Of a DNA stretch of 64,000 nt, positions 21,533 through 33,194 are shown piece after piece. A program made the position numbers and the translations under genes. A model generated the notes under the pieces. That model was not told the origin of the DNA. It made no database searches and was given only the letters and a program-made list of their open reading frames with translations. Numbering within the stretch: the first letter of the stretch is position 1; each line of letters starts with the position of its first letter. Source of the DNA: Mucidula mucida (Eukaryota > Basidiomycota > Agaricomycetes > Agaricales > Physalacriaceae); the NCBI GenBank assembly GCA_015501055.1, contig JADNYV010000019.1, forward strand, positions 346,044 through 410,043. Direction: 5' to 3'.

Positions 21533-22351
21533 ATGCCACTTCCACCGCAGCCTTTCACCGCAGAGCCCTCCCGCATGGCCACCGTCTTTCAGAAGCGCGT
21601 CCACTGGAAAAACGAAATGGTCCAGCTGCCGCCTAATAACGGTATGCTCCATTTCCCCCAGCATCGACGCGTCCGAACCACACCTCTTACGTCCGCAATA
21701 AAGCTGTCGCCGAAGCGCGTCTACTGCCCCACACCACCAAAGCGGACGTACCCCATATACGCGCCATCCGTCTCTTCCTCCAGCTCATCATCATCATCAT
21801 CATCCATGAATGCCCAGCCGTCCACGTCTTACGTGTCTACACAACCACCACTCGCCGCCAAGGTCCCCCACAAAGCGTCGCCGTATACCACTGCGGCTGT
21901 AACGCTAGCGCCACGTCCTCCGCCGACCCAACCAGCGCCGCGCGTGTCGATTCACCGCGCGCTCCGCATGGGCACCTGTACGCCCCTCCATGTCTCGTCA
22001 ACGTCGAAGCGCCAGTGGGAGGCCTGTGCGCATGAGCGTGCATGCCATCCTCCATTACGGCGCCTCTATATTCTTGTGGAGGCGTCATTAGGCGGACGGT
22101 ACAACATCGAGGTGACGCCTCATAATATGGACGGGTTTGTTACCGTGGGGGATGTTTTTCAGAGGACGATGTTAGTTCTCCGAGATCATTTGAAGCTGGG
22201 CGGGGAACAGAAGACGTGTTCCTGCGGGTCGCCGCTCGACGGCGCGCACTCAACCGAGTCAAGTCAGTTTCTGGGCTTGACAGTACGGTCACCGGAGGGT
22301 GACCAATCCAAGTGGAAACTGCATTTGAAGCTGGGCCGGATTCACGCATGA
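21533..22351 (+). CDS. DUF6699 domain protein
   Basis: This is a single exon of 272 codons from ATG at 21533; a second in-frame ATG at 21575 (MATVFQKRVHWKNEM) is an equally good start. The N-terminal half is basic and Pro/Ser-rich with a run of 11 Ser, encoded by a tca microsatellite near 21783-21805. The C-terminal half (from about residue 138) has the DUF6699 layout known from basidiomycetes: VSIHRALRMG, then HPPLRRLYILVEASLGGRYN, IEVTPHNMDGFVTVGDVFQR and TMLVLRDHLK. The domain is common in Agaricomycetes and has no known function. No signal peptide or membrane helix is visible. Confidence 0.65.
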   Translation: MPLPPQPFTAEPSRMATVFQKRVHWKNEMVQLPPNNGMLHFPQHRRVRTTPLTSAIKLSPKRVYCPTPPKRTYPIYAPSVSSSSSSSSSSSMNAQPSTSYVSTQPPLAAKVPHKASPYTTAAVTLAPRPPPTQPAPRVSIHRALRMGTCTPLHVSSTSKRQWEACAHERACHPPLRRLYILVEASLGGRYNIEVTPHNMDGFVTVGDVFQRTMLVLRDHLKLGGEQKTCSCGSPLDGAHSTESSQFLGLTVRSPEGDQSKWKLHLKLGRIHA

Positions 22352-22996
22352 ATGCCAGTGCTCTTCGTTTCCTGTAATACTATTTTCCCTTTCGCGGGCG
22401 ACAGCGTCGTCTTGCTCCTGTATCACTGCGTGTACTTGTACTTTTTCGTATTCATCAGTGTTATTTTAGTATCGTTGCACTTCTTTATTTCTAATCGACA
22501 CAGTATGTACAGTATTAGTGTATCAACAATCTACCTTCAATCTCGCCTGCCCGGACAGTAAGATGCCACATCTAACATTACTAGTTCTTGAAACGAGTGT
22601 GAGGTGATCCATATAAACAGGCTGCGTCGCAGAGGTCTAGTCACGCCCAGATGTTTCTCCAAAGAACTGCACGAATGCATTAATGTGCCAGCGTTTACAG
22701 CATCAGCGGTTCTCAGACATTGCAAGTCCGAACACTGACTCTCGTATCATCGGCCTGACTGCATCGTAATAAACGCCTCAGGTACATCGGTAGTTCGCTG
22801 TGGTCATTCCGAGCCAGGACAAGCCTTGCTCGAGCAATTTAATGAAAAGGTTCGAACCCTATCCAGTCGTCAGTTATCTAATCTCATCCTCAAGAAAAAA
22901 AGGAACTAACGAGGACTTTCATCCGGCAGGTATCTTGTTCGACTGTTTTTGGCGGGCTGCGCACCCTATAAAATCCTTGAACAACCAAAGTCACTG
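22352..22996. other. Convergent 3' spacer
   Basis: This lies between the 3' ends of the DUF6699 and PPR-like genes. It contains T-rich 3' UTR-like sequence (about 22370-22520). No gene is supported. A T-arm-like ggttcgaaccc at 22850 is not part of a tRNA. Confidence 0.4.
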
Positions 22997-25792
22997 TCAT
23001 AGTGAAAAATGACTTACCAGTGTCGTCTTCTTCAACGGAGCACGTTTTGGATATCTCATGAACGAGTCGCGCTCAACCATCGCCCAATCCTGGTACAGAG
23101 TGTCAAAGAACACGCTCTGGCCCCGTTTATAATCAAAGCGTCGGCGGAAACGACTGTGAACCTCAATAAGGGCGGGGAAGTTCCGGCGTATGAGGAAGCC
23201 GCGCATTAAATGCATGTACAAGATGAAGTAGCCGTCGCGCTCTAGCGATGATTCCTGGGAAAATGGGGAAGACTCCTCTTCCTCGTCATCTACTGGTGAC
23301 GGTGATGAATAGTCGGTCGGGGAAGGCGATGCCGATGAGGACTCGTCGAGAGACAATGATGATTCTTGAGTCATTGACGGAGCGTCAAGAGCGGACCAGA
23401 AATTGTCATCGCCCAACTCATTCTCAGCTGAACCATCCCTTGCAATTTCATCAGCCCACCTCGATCTCACAGGCCCAACCTCCTCAATGCTTTTGAATCT
23501 CGGGGGCGCACGGTCTTCAGGAGACCCCGTGGCAGAGGCCGTATAGCTGGCAGGCATCGTAGCTTCTATCTGATCCAACAGCAGGAACGCCAACCTATGA
23601 TCATCTGTCTTCGCAGCGAATCCAGCGACTATAGTAAACTCGGCAATCTCCGGATTCACGCCTACCGCGGCCATGTCGTTGAGGATGTTGACGCCACGAG
23701 CCGCGCCGCCGTGGGACATGAGACGCAGGAGAAAGCGATGGAAGGCGTGCGGGTGGACTTTGGGTGCAAAGGGAATGACCACGTCCTTGGTCTGTGAACC
23801 GCCTGGCGGCAACAATTCAGCTGGCTCGGGTTCGCGCCGACAATTACGGAGGAGGTCCAAGTAGAGATCCTCCACACGGCCGATGTGATTCGCTCTGCCT
23901 GACAGACATTGCCAGATGATAGCATTAGCTTTATCGTCCCCCAACAGCTTTCCCCGCGAGGGTATAGGTCTGTGCATTCGACTTGAGGGGGTTGGATAAG
24001 GAACGCTTTGGGCCAATAGTAAACGGGGAAGCCCAACGACGTAGAAATTGGCGAGGTATGTGTTAAGGACCTGTGTATAGTCGTTGCGGCGGAAATAGTA
24101 TATCATCTCAAGGAACATGAGCTGGGAGGCCGAGGGGTAGTGGGTTCTGAAATACTTCGTGCGCAACAGGTCAAGACCACGGGTGCGGCCGGTTTGCATA
24201 TAACGCTCATAGAAATTCATGAGTGTCCAAGGATGGGGGGACGTCCCGGTCGTGGCGAGGCGATGGAGATAGCGCAAGGATTCGGCAAGGTTAGAAAAAT
24301 AGACTACGTCGTCGGTCGACTGGGTGTGGTCTGTAATGTTAATGAGATCATCAGCGAAGCCGGTTAGCTGTGGGTCATCCTTGTCTAGCTCGGTAAGGAT
24401 ATGATCTGGTCTACGTCGACGTGGCGGCGTATATGTTTTTGGCGCGACGTCGGAAGGTAGAAATGTTTCGGGTTTGATGTTGGGAAAAAAATTCTGCGCT
24501 TGTAGAAGCGACGCGGCTCTAATCTCCGGGGCGACCTGATACAAACGCATCGCTCGGAAGTAAATCTTTCGATAAACCGCTGGCGCGGTCAATAACCCTA
24601 GCTTTAACGAAGCAACGCTTTCCATGTATGCATGGACATGATCCTGGATATTATGGTAAGTGTTGAGGACGACGTCGTTCTCTGCAAAACGAAGCACGTC
24701 CATCCGTCGGAGAAGGATATGGGTGTATCCTTTGGCAGCGCATATTTCGAGGAACGGAATGGCTAGACGCATGTTCACCACGGGTGCCCAGAAAAGTTTC
24801 TTGCTCAAGAGGTAAAACCTTTCCTGAACGTTGAGATGGAAGGGAGGGACTAGAGAAAACCACCTCTTGAAGTCTTGGACACCACCGGGACTGAAATAGG
24901 ATTCGGCAGCGATGACCCAGGTGTTAGAGAAGGGAATATCGACACCCAATTCCAGAGCTTCGTCAAGGAGAACGTCTGCTTGGGCGAATTCGCGGTTGTG
25001 AATGGCTTGTTCAATATTAGCTAGAATACTCGCAGAGGGATTGGCTCCACCATCCCAGTTGACTAAGGGAGTGGGCATAAAGGATGTGTACTCGGAGAGA
25101 TTCTCTTCCTCGAGGAATGAATTGGAGGAGGGCGGGGGTAAGACTGGAGGAAGGAGGGCGGTTTGGAGGGGAGCGATGTACTCGACTGGGCTAGTCGTGA
25201 AGTGACTCTTGATGAACCAGGTGAGGACTCGTGCACGGACAAAATGGGTGGACCCATTCTCCGCCATCGTCATCCCAAAGTGGAATAAGAGTGCCGGCTT
25301 CCCGGCGGCAGCCATGAAATGGAGAGCCTTTAGTAGCTGGTCAAATTTGTACATGCCGAAGTTCCAAGGAGACGGCAGTTCCGCTTTGTCGACCTTTGGG
25401 ATAAGTCGGACCCATTGTGTAAAGGATTGCACATCTTCGGTGGTTTGAGCGACGTTTAAGGCCGCGGAAGCGTAGATGAAATCGGGTGGAATCGTCCTTC
25501 CAACCTCGAGCAATTCATCGCGGACGCGATTAGCCAAGCTCCAGTCCTGCTTGGCCACCACTTTGGCAAGGGCCTCTGGCTGCAACATACTGGGCGCTGG
25601 CATCGGCAATGTCCGCGACTGCTGCGATGGTGGAGGCTCAAAGACAGCCGCGTTGGGTGGGTCTGCTGGCGTCGGCTCCTGATGTGGCGTCCAGGATGGG
25701 GGTTTGCGAAAGTGGTCCGCGAATGACCGCGAAGACACAATCAGTCGCATGGCACGCCATTTGTTCGGCGCCAACAGATGTGCCAATACCAT
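22997..25792 (-). CDS. Large PPR-like mitochondrial protein (about 930 aa)
   Basis: This is one long exon. The upstream ATG is at 25792; a second at 25750 starts MRLIVSSRSFADHFRKPPSW, a Ser/Arg-rich, acid-free leader typical of mitochondrial import. The body is alpha-helical with degenerate pentatricopeptide-like pairs, clearest at HAFHRFLLRLMSHGGAARGV-type and DMAAVGVNPEIAEFTIVAGF-type segments. An acidic Ser-rich insert (about residues 790-860) precedes a last helical block ending YQDWAMVERDSFMRYPKRAP. Such proteins usually bind mitochondrial transcripts for processing or translation. At the 3' end a good donor (gtaagt after the Thr-Leu codons near 23010) could splice to a further exon, so the terminal residues VSHFSL are uncertain. 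Confidence 0.75.
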   Translation of the reverse strand: MVLAHLLAPNKWRAMRLIVSSRSFADHFRKPPSWTPHQEPTPADPPNAAVFEPPPSQQSRTLPMPAPSMLQPEALAKVVAKQDWSLANRVRDELLEVGRTIPPDFIYASAALNVAQTTEDVQSFTQWVRLIPKVDKAELPSPWNFGMYKFDQLLKALHFMAAAGKPALLFHFGMTMAENGSTHFVRARVLTWFIKSHFTTSPVEYIAPLQTALLPPVLPPPSSNSFLEEENLSEYTSFMPTPLVNWDGGANPSASILANIEQAIHNREFAQADVLLDEALELGVDIPFSNTWVIAAESYFSPGGVQDFKRWFSLVPPFHLNVQERFYLLSKKLFWAPVVNMRLAIPFLEICAAKGYTHILLRRMDVLRFAENDVVLNTYHNIQDHVHAYMESVASLKLGLLTAPAVYRKIYFRAMRLYQVAPEIRAASLLQAQNFFPNIKPETFLPSDVAPKTYTPPRRRRPDHILTELDKDDPQLTGFADDLINITDHTQSTDDVVYFSNLAESLRYLHRLATTGTSPHPWTLMNFYERYMQTGRTRGLDLLRTKYFRTHYPSASQLMFLEMIYYFRRNDYTQVLNTYLANFYVVGLPRLLLAQSVPYPTPSSRMHRPIPSRGKLLGDDKANAIIWQCLSGRANHIGRVEDLYLDLLRNCRREPEPAELLPPGGSQTKDVVIPFAPKVHPHAFHRFLLRLMSHGGAARGVNILNDMAAVGVNPEIAEFTIVAGFAAKTDDHRLAFLLLDQIEATMPASYTASATGSPEDRAPPRFKSIEEVGPVRSRWADEIARDGSAENELGDDNFWSALDAPSMTQESSLSLDESSSASPSPTDYSSPSPVDDEEEESSPFSQESSLERDGYFILYMHLMRGFLIRRNFPALIEVHSRFRRRFDYKRGQSVFFDTLYQDWAMVERDSFMRYPKRAPLKKTTLVSHFSL

Positions 25793-26060
25793 TCATGTGA
25801 GCCCACTAGAGATGCACAGGTAAGGTCAAATAAATGTCAAAATGGCCAGACATACCTGCTAGGCCGTCCCGCCTTTTCTCGTCGCTGTTGGTGCGGAAAG
25901 GAAAATTCTGTGACGTGACCCAATCGGTCATGCCCTCGTCGGCAATTCGTCACTCCGGATCTCCCAGCGACTTTCTTTCCTTCTACCATCATCTACTCTC
26001 CCTGCTGCTTGCTGGACGAGCTGCTCGCCTTGGTTATCTCTGCGTCTCCCGCCTCCCGCC
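25793..26060. promoter_or_regulatory. Shared 268-bp divergent promoter
   Basis: The spacer separates the start codons of the PPR-like gene (minus) and the Nim1-type kinase gene (plus), so both promoters must share it. The kinase-proximal half is CT-rich on the plus strand (tctttccttctaccatcatc), a common fungal core-promoter/5' UTR signature. No TATA box is evident. Confidence 0.5.
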
Positions 26061-29040
26061 ATGTCGTACCCGCTCTCCTCGAGCCCGCCTCGGGCACCCC
26101 CAATCAAGTACAACGCGCCGCTCGGAACTCGCTGGGAAAAGGAGAAAGCCGCCGCAGGAGGCGCACAGGCGTTTGATCTGCCCTCTGATCCCAAGAACAT
26201 TGGTCCGTGGATTATAGGCGAGTGCGTCGGCAAAGGCGCTTCTGGTCGTGTCAAAATCGCCAAGCACAAGGTAACCGGACAGTTTGCCGCCGTCAAGATT
26301 CTTCCGCTCGCTCCTCTTGTCAACTCGCGCGCGTCTCTCGCTACTCAGCAAGCAAAAACCGAAAAGCAGCGTCTAGGCATCGATCGCGAGATCACCATGA
26401 TGAAGCTTATGAACCATCCCAACATCCTACGCATATATGACGTTTACGAAGGCAAGAAGGAGCTCTTCCTAGTACTAGAATACGTCGAAGGTGGCGAATT
26501 GTTCGACTTTCTAGTCAACCGCGGCCGTCTTCACTCTCATGAAGCTCTCACATTCTTCCGTCAGATCGTTTATGGTCTCAACTACGCGCATACATTCTCT
26601 ATTATTCACCGTGATCTCAAGCCGGAGAACATCCTAATTGCTTCCCTTTCTCCGCCTGTAATCAAAATCGCTGATTGGGGTATGGCCGCCTTTGCCCCGC
26701 CTTCCCTGCAACTCGAAACAAGTTGCGGCTCCCCGCACTATGCCAGTCCGGAGATCGTCAATGGCGAGAGATATCAAGGAAACGCTACGGATATCTGGAG
26801 CTGCGGTGTAATTCTCTTCGCTCTTCTTACTGGTCGGCTTCCATTCGATGACAAGAATGTCAAGAATCTGCTCAACAAAGTGAAAAGCGGTAAATTCGAT
26901 ATGCCTCAATGGCTCGACCCTCTCGCTCAAGATCTTTTGTCTCGAATGCTCGTCGTCGATGTCTCTCGACGGATAACGGTTAGCCAGGTGTCATCTCATC
27001 CGTCCATAATCCTAACCTGCGTTCCCTAGATTCCTGAGATTCTCTCGCATCCTTGGATGGTCATATCCACTGCAGCCACGCGCTGCGTCGTCATGGACAA
27101 TCCGTCTCTTCCTCCATCTCCCAGCACATTGGCTCGTCCTATCCCCGATCCCGCCATGATCGACCAGGAACTCTTCTCGTCGCTACGTATAATCTGGGGC
27201 AGGCATGCGGACCCACGAGGCGACAACATCAGGGAAGATCTATGCTCTCCAGCCGGTCGCGGCGTTCATGCAAAGGCGTTCTATTTCTTACTCGTCAAGT
27301 ATCGTGAGGAGACCTCAAAGATGAATGAGGTTGAAGAAGTCAACGTATCCCTTCCTACAACTGCCTTACCTAGCATGACGTTCAATCTTGGTTGGGAGTT
27401 GGATACCCAAATCGGCGCTGATCTTCTCAAGAAGTACGATGCTTGCAGAGCGTCTATCGCTGCTCCAGAAGCGCTCGCTCCTCAAGTTCGCTCTCAATCC
27501 ATCATTCACCCCATCCCTCAGACCAAAGCCAATCCCCTGCCGATGAGGCGTGCCGTCACGACTGTTGTTCGTGAACGTCCCGCATCGCCTGCTGGACCTC
27601 GCAACCCCATAGATAATAAGCCGTCTACACGCTCATCGATGCAAAGTCAGAAGGGATACCCGAAGTCATCATTCGCAATGCAAGGAGGCGTACGCCATTC
27701 TGGTGTACGACGAGGCTACACGTTTTCTCACTCACCCGCCAACGACGAACCGCCCTCTCCCGTACCGATGCTTCCATTTGTGCAACGTCGTCATTCGCAC
27801 CGAGCGTCGCAACGAGTATCATATCAACTAGGTCCTATAGAATCTGTAGCTTCAGCCATTCCTGACCCTCCACCTTCTCCCACTCGTCGCTCCTCGAATA
27901 AATGTTCAAGCCCTGTCGATGTTACTCCCTCTCCTCATCTGTTACCCGCCTTAGTGCCCGTTCAACCTCAGCCTACCCCAGCTGCGAATGCGACTGCTGA
28001 TATGATAGCCAAGTTTAACCACTTGGTGGCGGCGGACCAAGGACACGGACGTACTCGGACGCACCGCGCGGGTCCTATAGATAAAGAAAATAAATCTATT
28101 GGGGAGGAATCCTGGAGCTACGTGAATGCAGATGACACTCGCACTGGTACTGGCACAGCTACCGGTCGAGACGTTGGCAAGGACGTGGGAAATATCTTGC
28201 GTGGAAACGTCGAGTCGAGTGCTGTTGGGAAGAGTATGAAGGAACGGAAGAATCGGCGTGAGTATTTCTTAACATGTTCGGCTTTTTCCATTCGCTAAAG
28301 TTCTTTTCACGATAGCGCCGCCTCTAGAGTTTCCGATTTTAACCCGCAAACGTTCTGCGCTGTCTGTTCTGAATTCACCAGGTGCTCCCACGTCGCCTTC
28401 GAATAGCGGCCACAACAATAGGCTGCTGACATCTCCGGTTGTCGGCGAATTCAAAGGATGGTTCTCGAACCTGTTCAACTGGAAGCAAGGCCAGGCGCAC
28501 AACACGGCATGGATTCTCTACTCTTCGGACGATGTGGATAAGACGCTACTCGAAGTGGGTCGAACTTTGACTAGGCTGGGAGTGATTACAGAGCCGAGCG
28601 GTGGACCGACGGAGGCGTTGTTGAAGTGCAGACTCGAAGAACCGATTTACGGAGACCTTGCGGGTCTGAAGCCCGTGCGTTTCAAGGTGTGGGTTTCGCA
28701 GGTGCCGGCTTCCCATCAGCAGGTGGCGTCACCTCTCACGACTCCGAATTTCCTTGCTGCACCTCCACTTGCACATGGACGGAGCAGTGTATTTATGAAC
28801 AAGAGCCCCCATGCGTCGCCGCTTCCCAGTCCTACCTTCAATGTGAACAGCATTCCGTTTGGGTGTGTTACGGTGATTGCCCTGGCGCAAGATAAAGGTT
28901 CCGCGACTACCTTTAGAGCGATCTGGAGGAAGCTCAAGGAGGTGTATGTGGATAGTTCGTTTGGTTCAGGTGGCGAATGTTTTAGTCCACCTATGGTCAG
29001 TACGCCCTTGACGGAGACTTCTCTCCGATTTGCGATTTGA
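26061..29040 (+). CDS. Gin4/Hsl1/Cdr2 (NIM1)-type Ser/Thr protein kinase
   Basis: Exons are 26061-26987, 27030-28257 and 28316-29040, giving 959 aa with matching phases. The kinase domain lies at about residues 50-320: glycine loop VGKGASGRV, VAIK-type Lys79 (AAVKI), catalytic loop HRDLKPEN with Asp185, metal-binding Asp205 in IADWGMAAF, and SPE in place of APE. The GELFDFL hinge helix and the CGSPHYASPE activation segment place it with the CAMK-type morphogenesis-checkpoint kinases (Hsl1/Gin4/Kcc4 in budding yeast, Cdr2/Cdr1 in fission yeast). These act at septins or cortical nodes to relieve Wee1 and time mitosis. A long Ser/Pro-rich middle leads to a C-terminal domain (AHNTAWILYSSDDVDKTL onward), possibly the KA1-like membrane-binding end. 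DFG is DWG, probably tolerated because Asp and Gly are retained. Confidence 0.9.
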
Positions 29041-32009
29041 GTCCAATGGCATTTTTTCGCTTCGCTTTTTCTCTTTCTCGACTTTCAGGATTCTGTGCAT
29101 GGACAATTATTTTCATTATACGACACTATATCATCATCTCAGCAGCTAGGCACCCTATTGTACTTCTAAAGCACGAAATGCACTGTATCATCAGACCATT
29201 ATACACGTATTAATGGGATAGAACTTCTGGAATTCGAGTTCCATTCCTTCTATGAGTTCTCACCGTGACCGAGCTGTCAAGAACACATCAAATGAGGAGA
29301 TCTCTGCCCTTCTCTCTAACGTTATACCGCTCTATGCATGCGGGTCTTTCATTGTTCTTGATCCCGTTTCTGAACAAAGTCCCAGACGACTTAAACCTAA
29401 ACTCTATCCTGCCTCCATGCCGACTCGCGTTTTTCAAATACCAATCAGATACAAAGTTTCGATCGCGTTTCCATAATGGGAACCTTCACACTCAGGGGCG
29501 CGAATGACACGCACGTCTGCTCCTTCCGCTTTCATCAACGCGCTAGGACGACGCAGTCCGCTATGAAACCTAGGCCGATGTGACTTTCTGGACTGTAGGA
29601 TCTACTTGTCTCTAATTACAAGCTCTGAGCGCTTGATCTAAAATTTTCGGAGAGAAATTGATTCCTTACGCCGCAGACTTGCCCCCGACGCAGGTCCCCG
29701 CGCTCAAAAGATCAAATTTTCAATTTAAGGCCAATGGGTAGGTACATGGAAGTAGTCTATTTTCTCCCCGTCGGCTGGCTGACATATGTTTGCGCCACCG
29801 AGATGGGATATGGGTCCTTGGGCGCCTTTGGGTCTTTCTTGGCAGCTCTTAAATTCTTGGAACCTGGGCGCCAACTCGTCTAGTTTGAAATATACTCGAC
29901 TACCTTTGTTTCTTTGATGCTCTAGCTAGTAGGACATCCGAGTCAGTTCTTTGTTGCCGGTGGCGCTGGAGAAACGGACAGGTGAGCCGATACGGAACCC
30001 GAGTCGCGGTCGCTGTTCAGATCCCACTGGCAGCGTTACATCGACGACGGTAAGTAACATTCAGTGGGCTTGTTCTCCGGTGACTTTCTGACTGTTCCGT
30101 ATCAGGCGTGAAAGATTACCTATCACTATGGCGCTTTCTTCGCCCGGTCAGGCAGTCTCAATCGAGCCGGTGATTGGGTTTTCTTGCAGCCCAGCCTTCT
30201 CTGTGGGCATTTTCGTTAGCGGATTTGGACCGCGGAGCGAGGCGTGCAACGATGGCCGGTTCAAGAAATGCTGTCATGTCATGTCGGTGATCGCTTCGCT
30301 CCCCCCAGTCCCTGCTGAGAAGAAGCACAGCCTCTTAAATAACGTGGATTTTCCTGCAGAACGTCATTGGGCGAAAGGCACTGGGTGGTACAATTGCCCA
30401 TTGTCGTCTATCGGCTCCATCACTGTGGGGCTGCTGTAGCACGGATCCTCGTCTCCGCGTAACAAAGGTTACTGTCCACACCGCCGATGGTCTCTGCATA
30501 CACCGTGTTGTTTCAACGTTTCGGGGTGGCCTCGTGGGAGCCACTGCGTTTTCTCTTACTAGTAAACGACGTCGCATAGCTGTTTTAATCGGGAAATTGA
30601 GGTATGGAGGAGACATGCGTCTGCGAAATTTTGTGTGTTCGAGTTTGATGACGGGTTGATCGCTGGCCAGGCGCCCTGCCAGAGCCAGGCAGTTGTGCTA
30701 TTTTCAAACACCCACCGGCCATGGCCTTGTTACACATCACGCTAGTTAACGTTGATATCGTAAAATCGGCCTTGGGTAGTGCACGATAAATGTATACGGG
30801 AAGGGTCACTGATCTTGATGAGCGCGCAACTTTCCACCAAAGGATGCGCTTCATTCTCGCACATGGCAGAAAGTGCTTGGCACGTGTAGCAGGTCGCAGG
30901 CATGCGTAGAGGTGCATGGGAGTTTACACACATTGCGTACCTGCCATGGGTAATGGGTCAGCTCGGAACAGCTGTTTCTGGCGGTGGCAGATCGAAAGAT
31001 TTCCTGTTCAGTACAGTTGCCTTGGTTTGGGCAAGAATACAGCCCGGTAAATTGATAGGTAACTCGTGAGTGATTGATAGATCGCGCAAGTTGATATGAA
31101 AACCCCAGGACGGAGATGGATGCGATACGATTAATAGCTGTATTGTTGTTCGATATTGTGCTGCTACTAGCTATCGCATGACGTCTAGGAGTCAGAAAGT
31201 GGATGCTGACTGTACCAGAACCGCAGTATATCTGGGCCGACAGCAGGATAAATGCGTCAAAGGTTGTCTCATTCAGTAGGTGTGTGAATTTTGCGAAAGA
31301 GTTGGTATGACGGTTTTCAGGAGGTCTACACCTGCTAGACGTCTAATGAATGGAATCCCCAGATCGACAGGACCTGAGTAAGAAAAGACCTAGAAAGGGC
31401 GTAGCTTCGTTCAAGAGTATCCTGATATAGAACTATAAGCGCCGAATAACCCAGGCTGCTCCGCAGATCATGATTCATGCCCATTGTCTTTTTTATCAGG
31501 TTAGCGCCGCAGGGGAAGAATGCAGAGGCGGGTCGTCTGGACAACAACAAAAAGATGGAGAGGACAATGGAAAGAGAAATAGGGAAAAACACAAAGAGCC
31601 CTTGGACAACTTCCATAGCAGGCTTTTGAATTCATTTTCTGTGGACCTCGAGGAAAGATCCGGATACGGGAACGAGCGGACAATGGATAGATATGATTGG
31701 ATCATGAGAATGAAAGGGTGGGAACAGGAGAAATGAGACAATGTTGTGACAGAGATAGCAGGCTGTGGACGGAGGGCTATGAACGGGACACAGGCAGAGG
31801 CCACAGGTTGACTCGGAGAGAGAGCAGAAAGTACCGAAAGAGGCAATGATCGAATGGAGATAGATCCGGCTGCGAAGCGGGACTGGCCAGGAGAAGGTTC
31901 TGGAGGCACGTGCCGCGTGGAGAGCTGTGTTTGTTGATGCGTCGTGCCGTAAAAAGACAGTTGACCGTGACGGGGAGTCACCCTTTGCTATTTAGACAGC
32001 GCCCGCCCA
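29041..32009. other. 3-kb region without a supported gene
   Basis: No frame longer than about 160 codons shows coding character on either strand, and none matches a family I know. Short frames at 30128-30439 (plus) and 30742-30933 (minus, Cys-containing) lack splice partners or start context. The last 600 bp, before the gene at 32010, are purine-rich on the plus strand (31530-31740). No tandem repeat, long terminal repeat or tRNA was found. Confidence 0.45.
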
Positions 32010-32765
32010 ATGTCCTGCCTTGTTTTCCCGCCACTTCCAACAATGACCCCCCATCCGGCTAAACAGTGCCGACGAACGGCGACCACCGTTATGGCTGGCG
32101 CATTCGACCGCCGCCCCCAACGAGACGTGTTGACGAGTCTACTCAATGTCGGACCGGACAGCTACGACGATGATGAGGAAGAGAACTTGGTAGAGGCCTC
32201 GAGCTCGAAATTGCCGGTCAAGGACAGCTTTTGGAGAGAACGGTGGGACGGTGGGAAGCGCAAGGGCAAGGGCAAGGACAGAGCTGCAGACGAACGCCCC
32301 AGACAGACTCCATTCTCAAAAAGCGCGACGCCCATCGCCCGGATGACTCCGCTCGTCTCTACACAGCCGCTGGCCTCGACGTCCTACACATCGCGTCCCA
32401 GCATCAACGTCGTCCGCTCCGGGCGCGCTGCATCCCGGACCCCATCTGTGTCGCCCGAATCTACGCCCGGTCCCTCTGATTCGTCGTCCATCTCGCGCAC
32501 GTCATCCAAACGACCACGCACTCCCCGCGACGACGAAGACTTTCCCATGTCGCTCCCAAGGCCAGCACCCCCACGCAAGGTCCAGAAGACCAAGAGAAAA
32601 GGCTGGAAGGGCTGGGTCGAAGTCGATGCTGAGGAGCTTGCACCTTCAGAGAGGCTCATCAATCTGGACCAGGCTGTCGTCCTCAGTGAGCGCACCCTGC
32701 GCAGTGGCAAGATCTTTCACGGCGAGCCGGGTAGCGCCAACTGGGATGATGAAGTGGCACCTTAG
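32010..32765 (+). CDS. Hypothetical Ser/Arg-rich, probably nuclear protein (251 aa)
   Basis: This is a single exon. ATG at 32010 is followed by in-frame ATGs at 32043 and 32091 (MAGAFDRRPQRDVLTSLLN), any of which could be the start. The protein has an acidic patch (DSYDDDEEENLVE) and a strongly basic stretch GKRKGKGKDR. A Ser/Pro/Arg middle includes SSKRPRTPRDDED, and a Lys-rich motif PPRKVQKTKRKGWKGWVEVD comes before a short conserved-looking end (LINLDQAVVLSERTLRSGKI). Several basic clusters suggest nuclear import. I do not recognise the family. The composition and uninterrupted frame support it as real. Confidence 0.5.
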   Translation: MSCLVFPPLPTMTPHPAKQCRRTATTVMAGAFDRRPQRDVLTSLLNVGPDSYDDDEEENLVEASSSKLPVKDSFWRERWDGGKRKGKGKDRAADERPRQTPFSKSATPIARMTPLVSTQPLASTSYTSRPSINVVRSGRAASRTPSVSPESTPGPSDSSSISRTSSKRPRTPRDDEDFPMSLPRPAPPRKVQKTKRKGWKGWVEVDAEELAPSERLINLDQAVVLSERTLRSGKIFHGEPGSANWDDEVAP

Positions 32766-33194
32766 GCCGGTAAGCTGTTGAATTTTATTGAACCGTTCGT
32801 TTTCGCTGATAGCTCGTCAAAAGCGACCTCCCATACCCCCGAGCTCAACGGCCCAAATCCCAGGCTGCAGCTTAATTCGGCCGCCCTCATCGAGGTCGTC
32901 CGCATTCTCTCAATAGGTCCCATGCTTCTTTTATTTCATCCTCTGGTTATTGGTGCTTTATGATGTCTATTGATCTCCTCTACCCATTTACCCGCTCTAT
33001 GGATTGTTTTGTTGTCGTTGTCGTTGTCGCCGCTCATTATCCTACTTGGTATGACCCTGTTTTCCTAACTGAAAATCTCTCTACGTATCACACATTGTAT
33101 TGCTTGTCTCTTTCTCCTCATTATCAACTATTAGGGTCTTTTTTCTTTTCTTGAAATTGGTAGTTTGTACGGTAGTTTGTTATTCTACATCGTC
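32766..33194. other. 3' region of the 32010 gene
   Basis: T-rich sequence (32930-33170) is typical of a fungal 3' UTR and convergent spacer. No gene was found. Confidence 0.35.

Noticed and set aside
22845..22860. T-arm-like ggttcgaaccc
   Set aside because: No acceptor, D or anticodon arms can be folded around it on either strand.
30128..30439. 103-codon plus-strand frame
   Set aside because: It has no splice partners, an atypical composition and no known homologue.
31335..31981. 161-codon minus-strand frame
   Set aside because: It is low-complexity Ser/Pro/Phe opposite purine-rich promoter sequence, with no family match.
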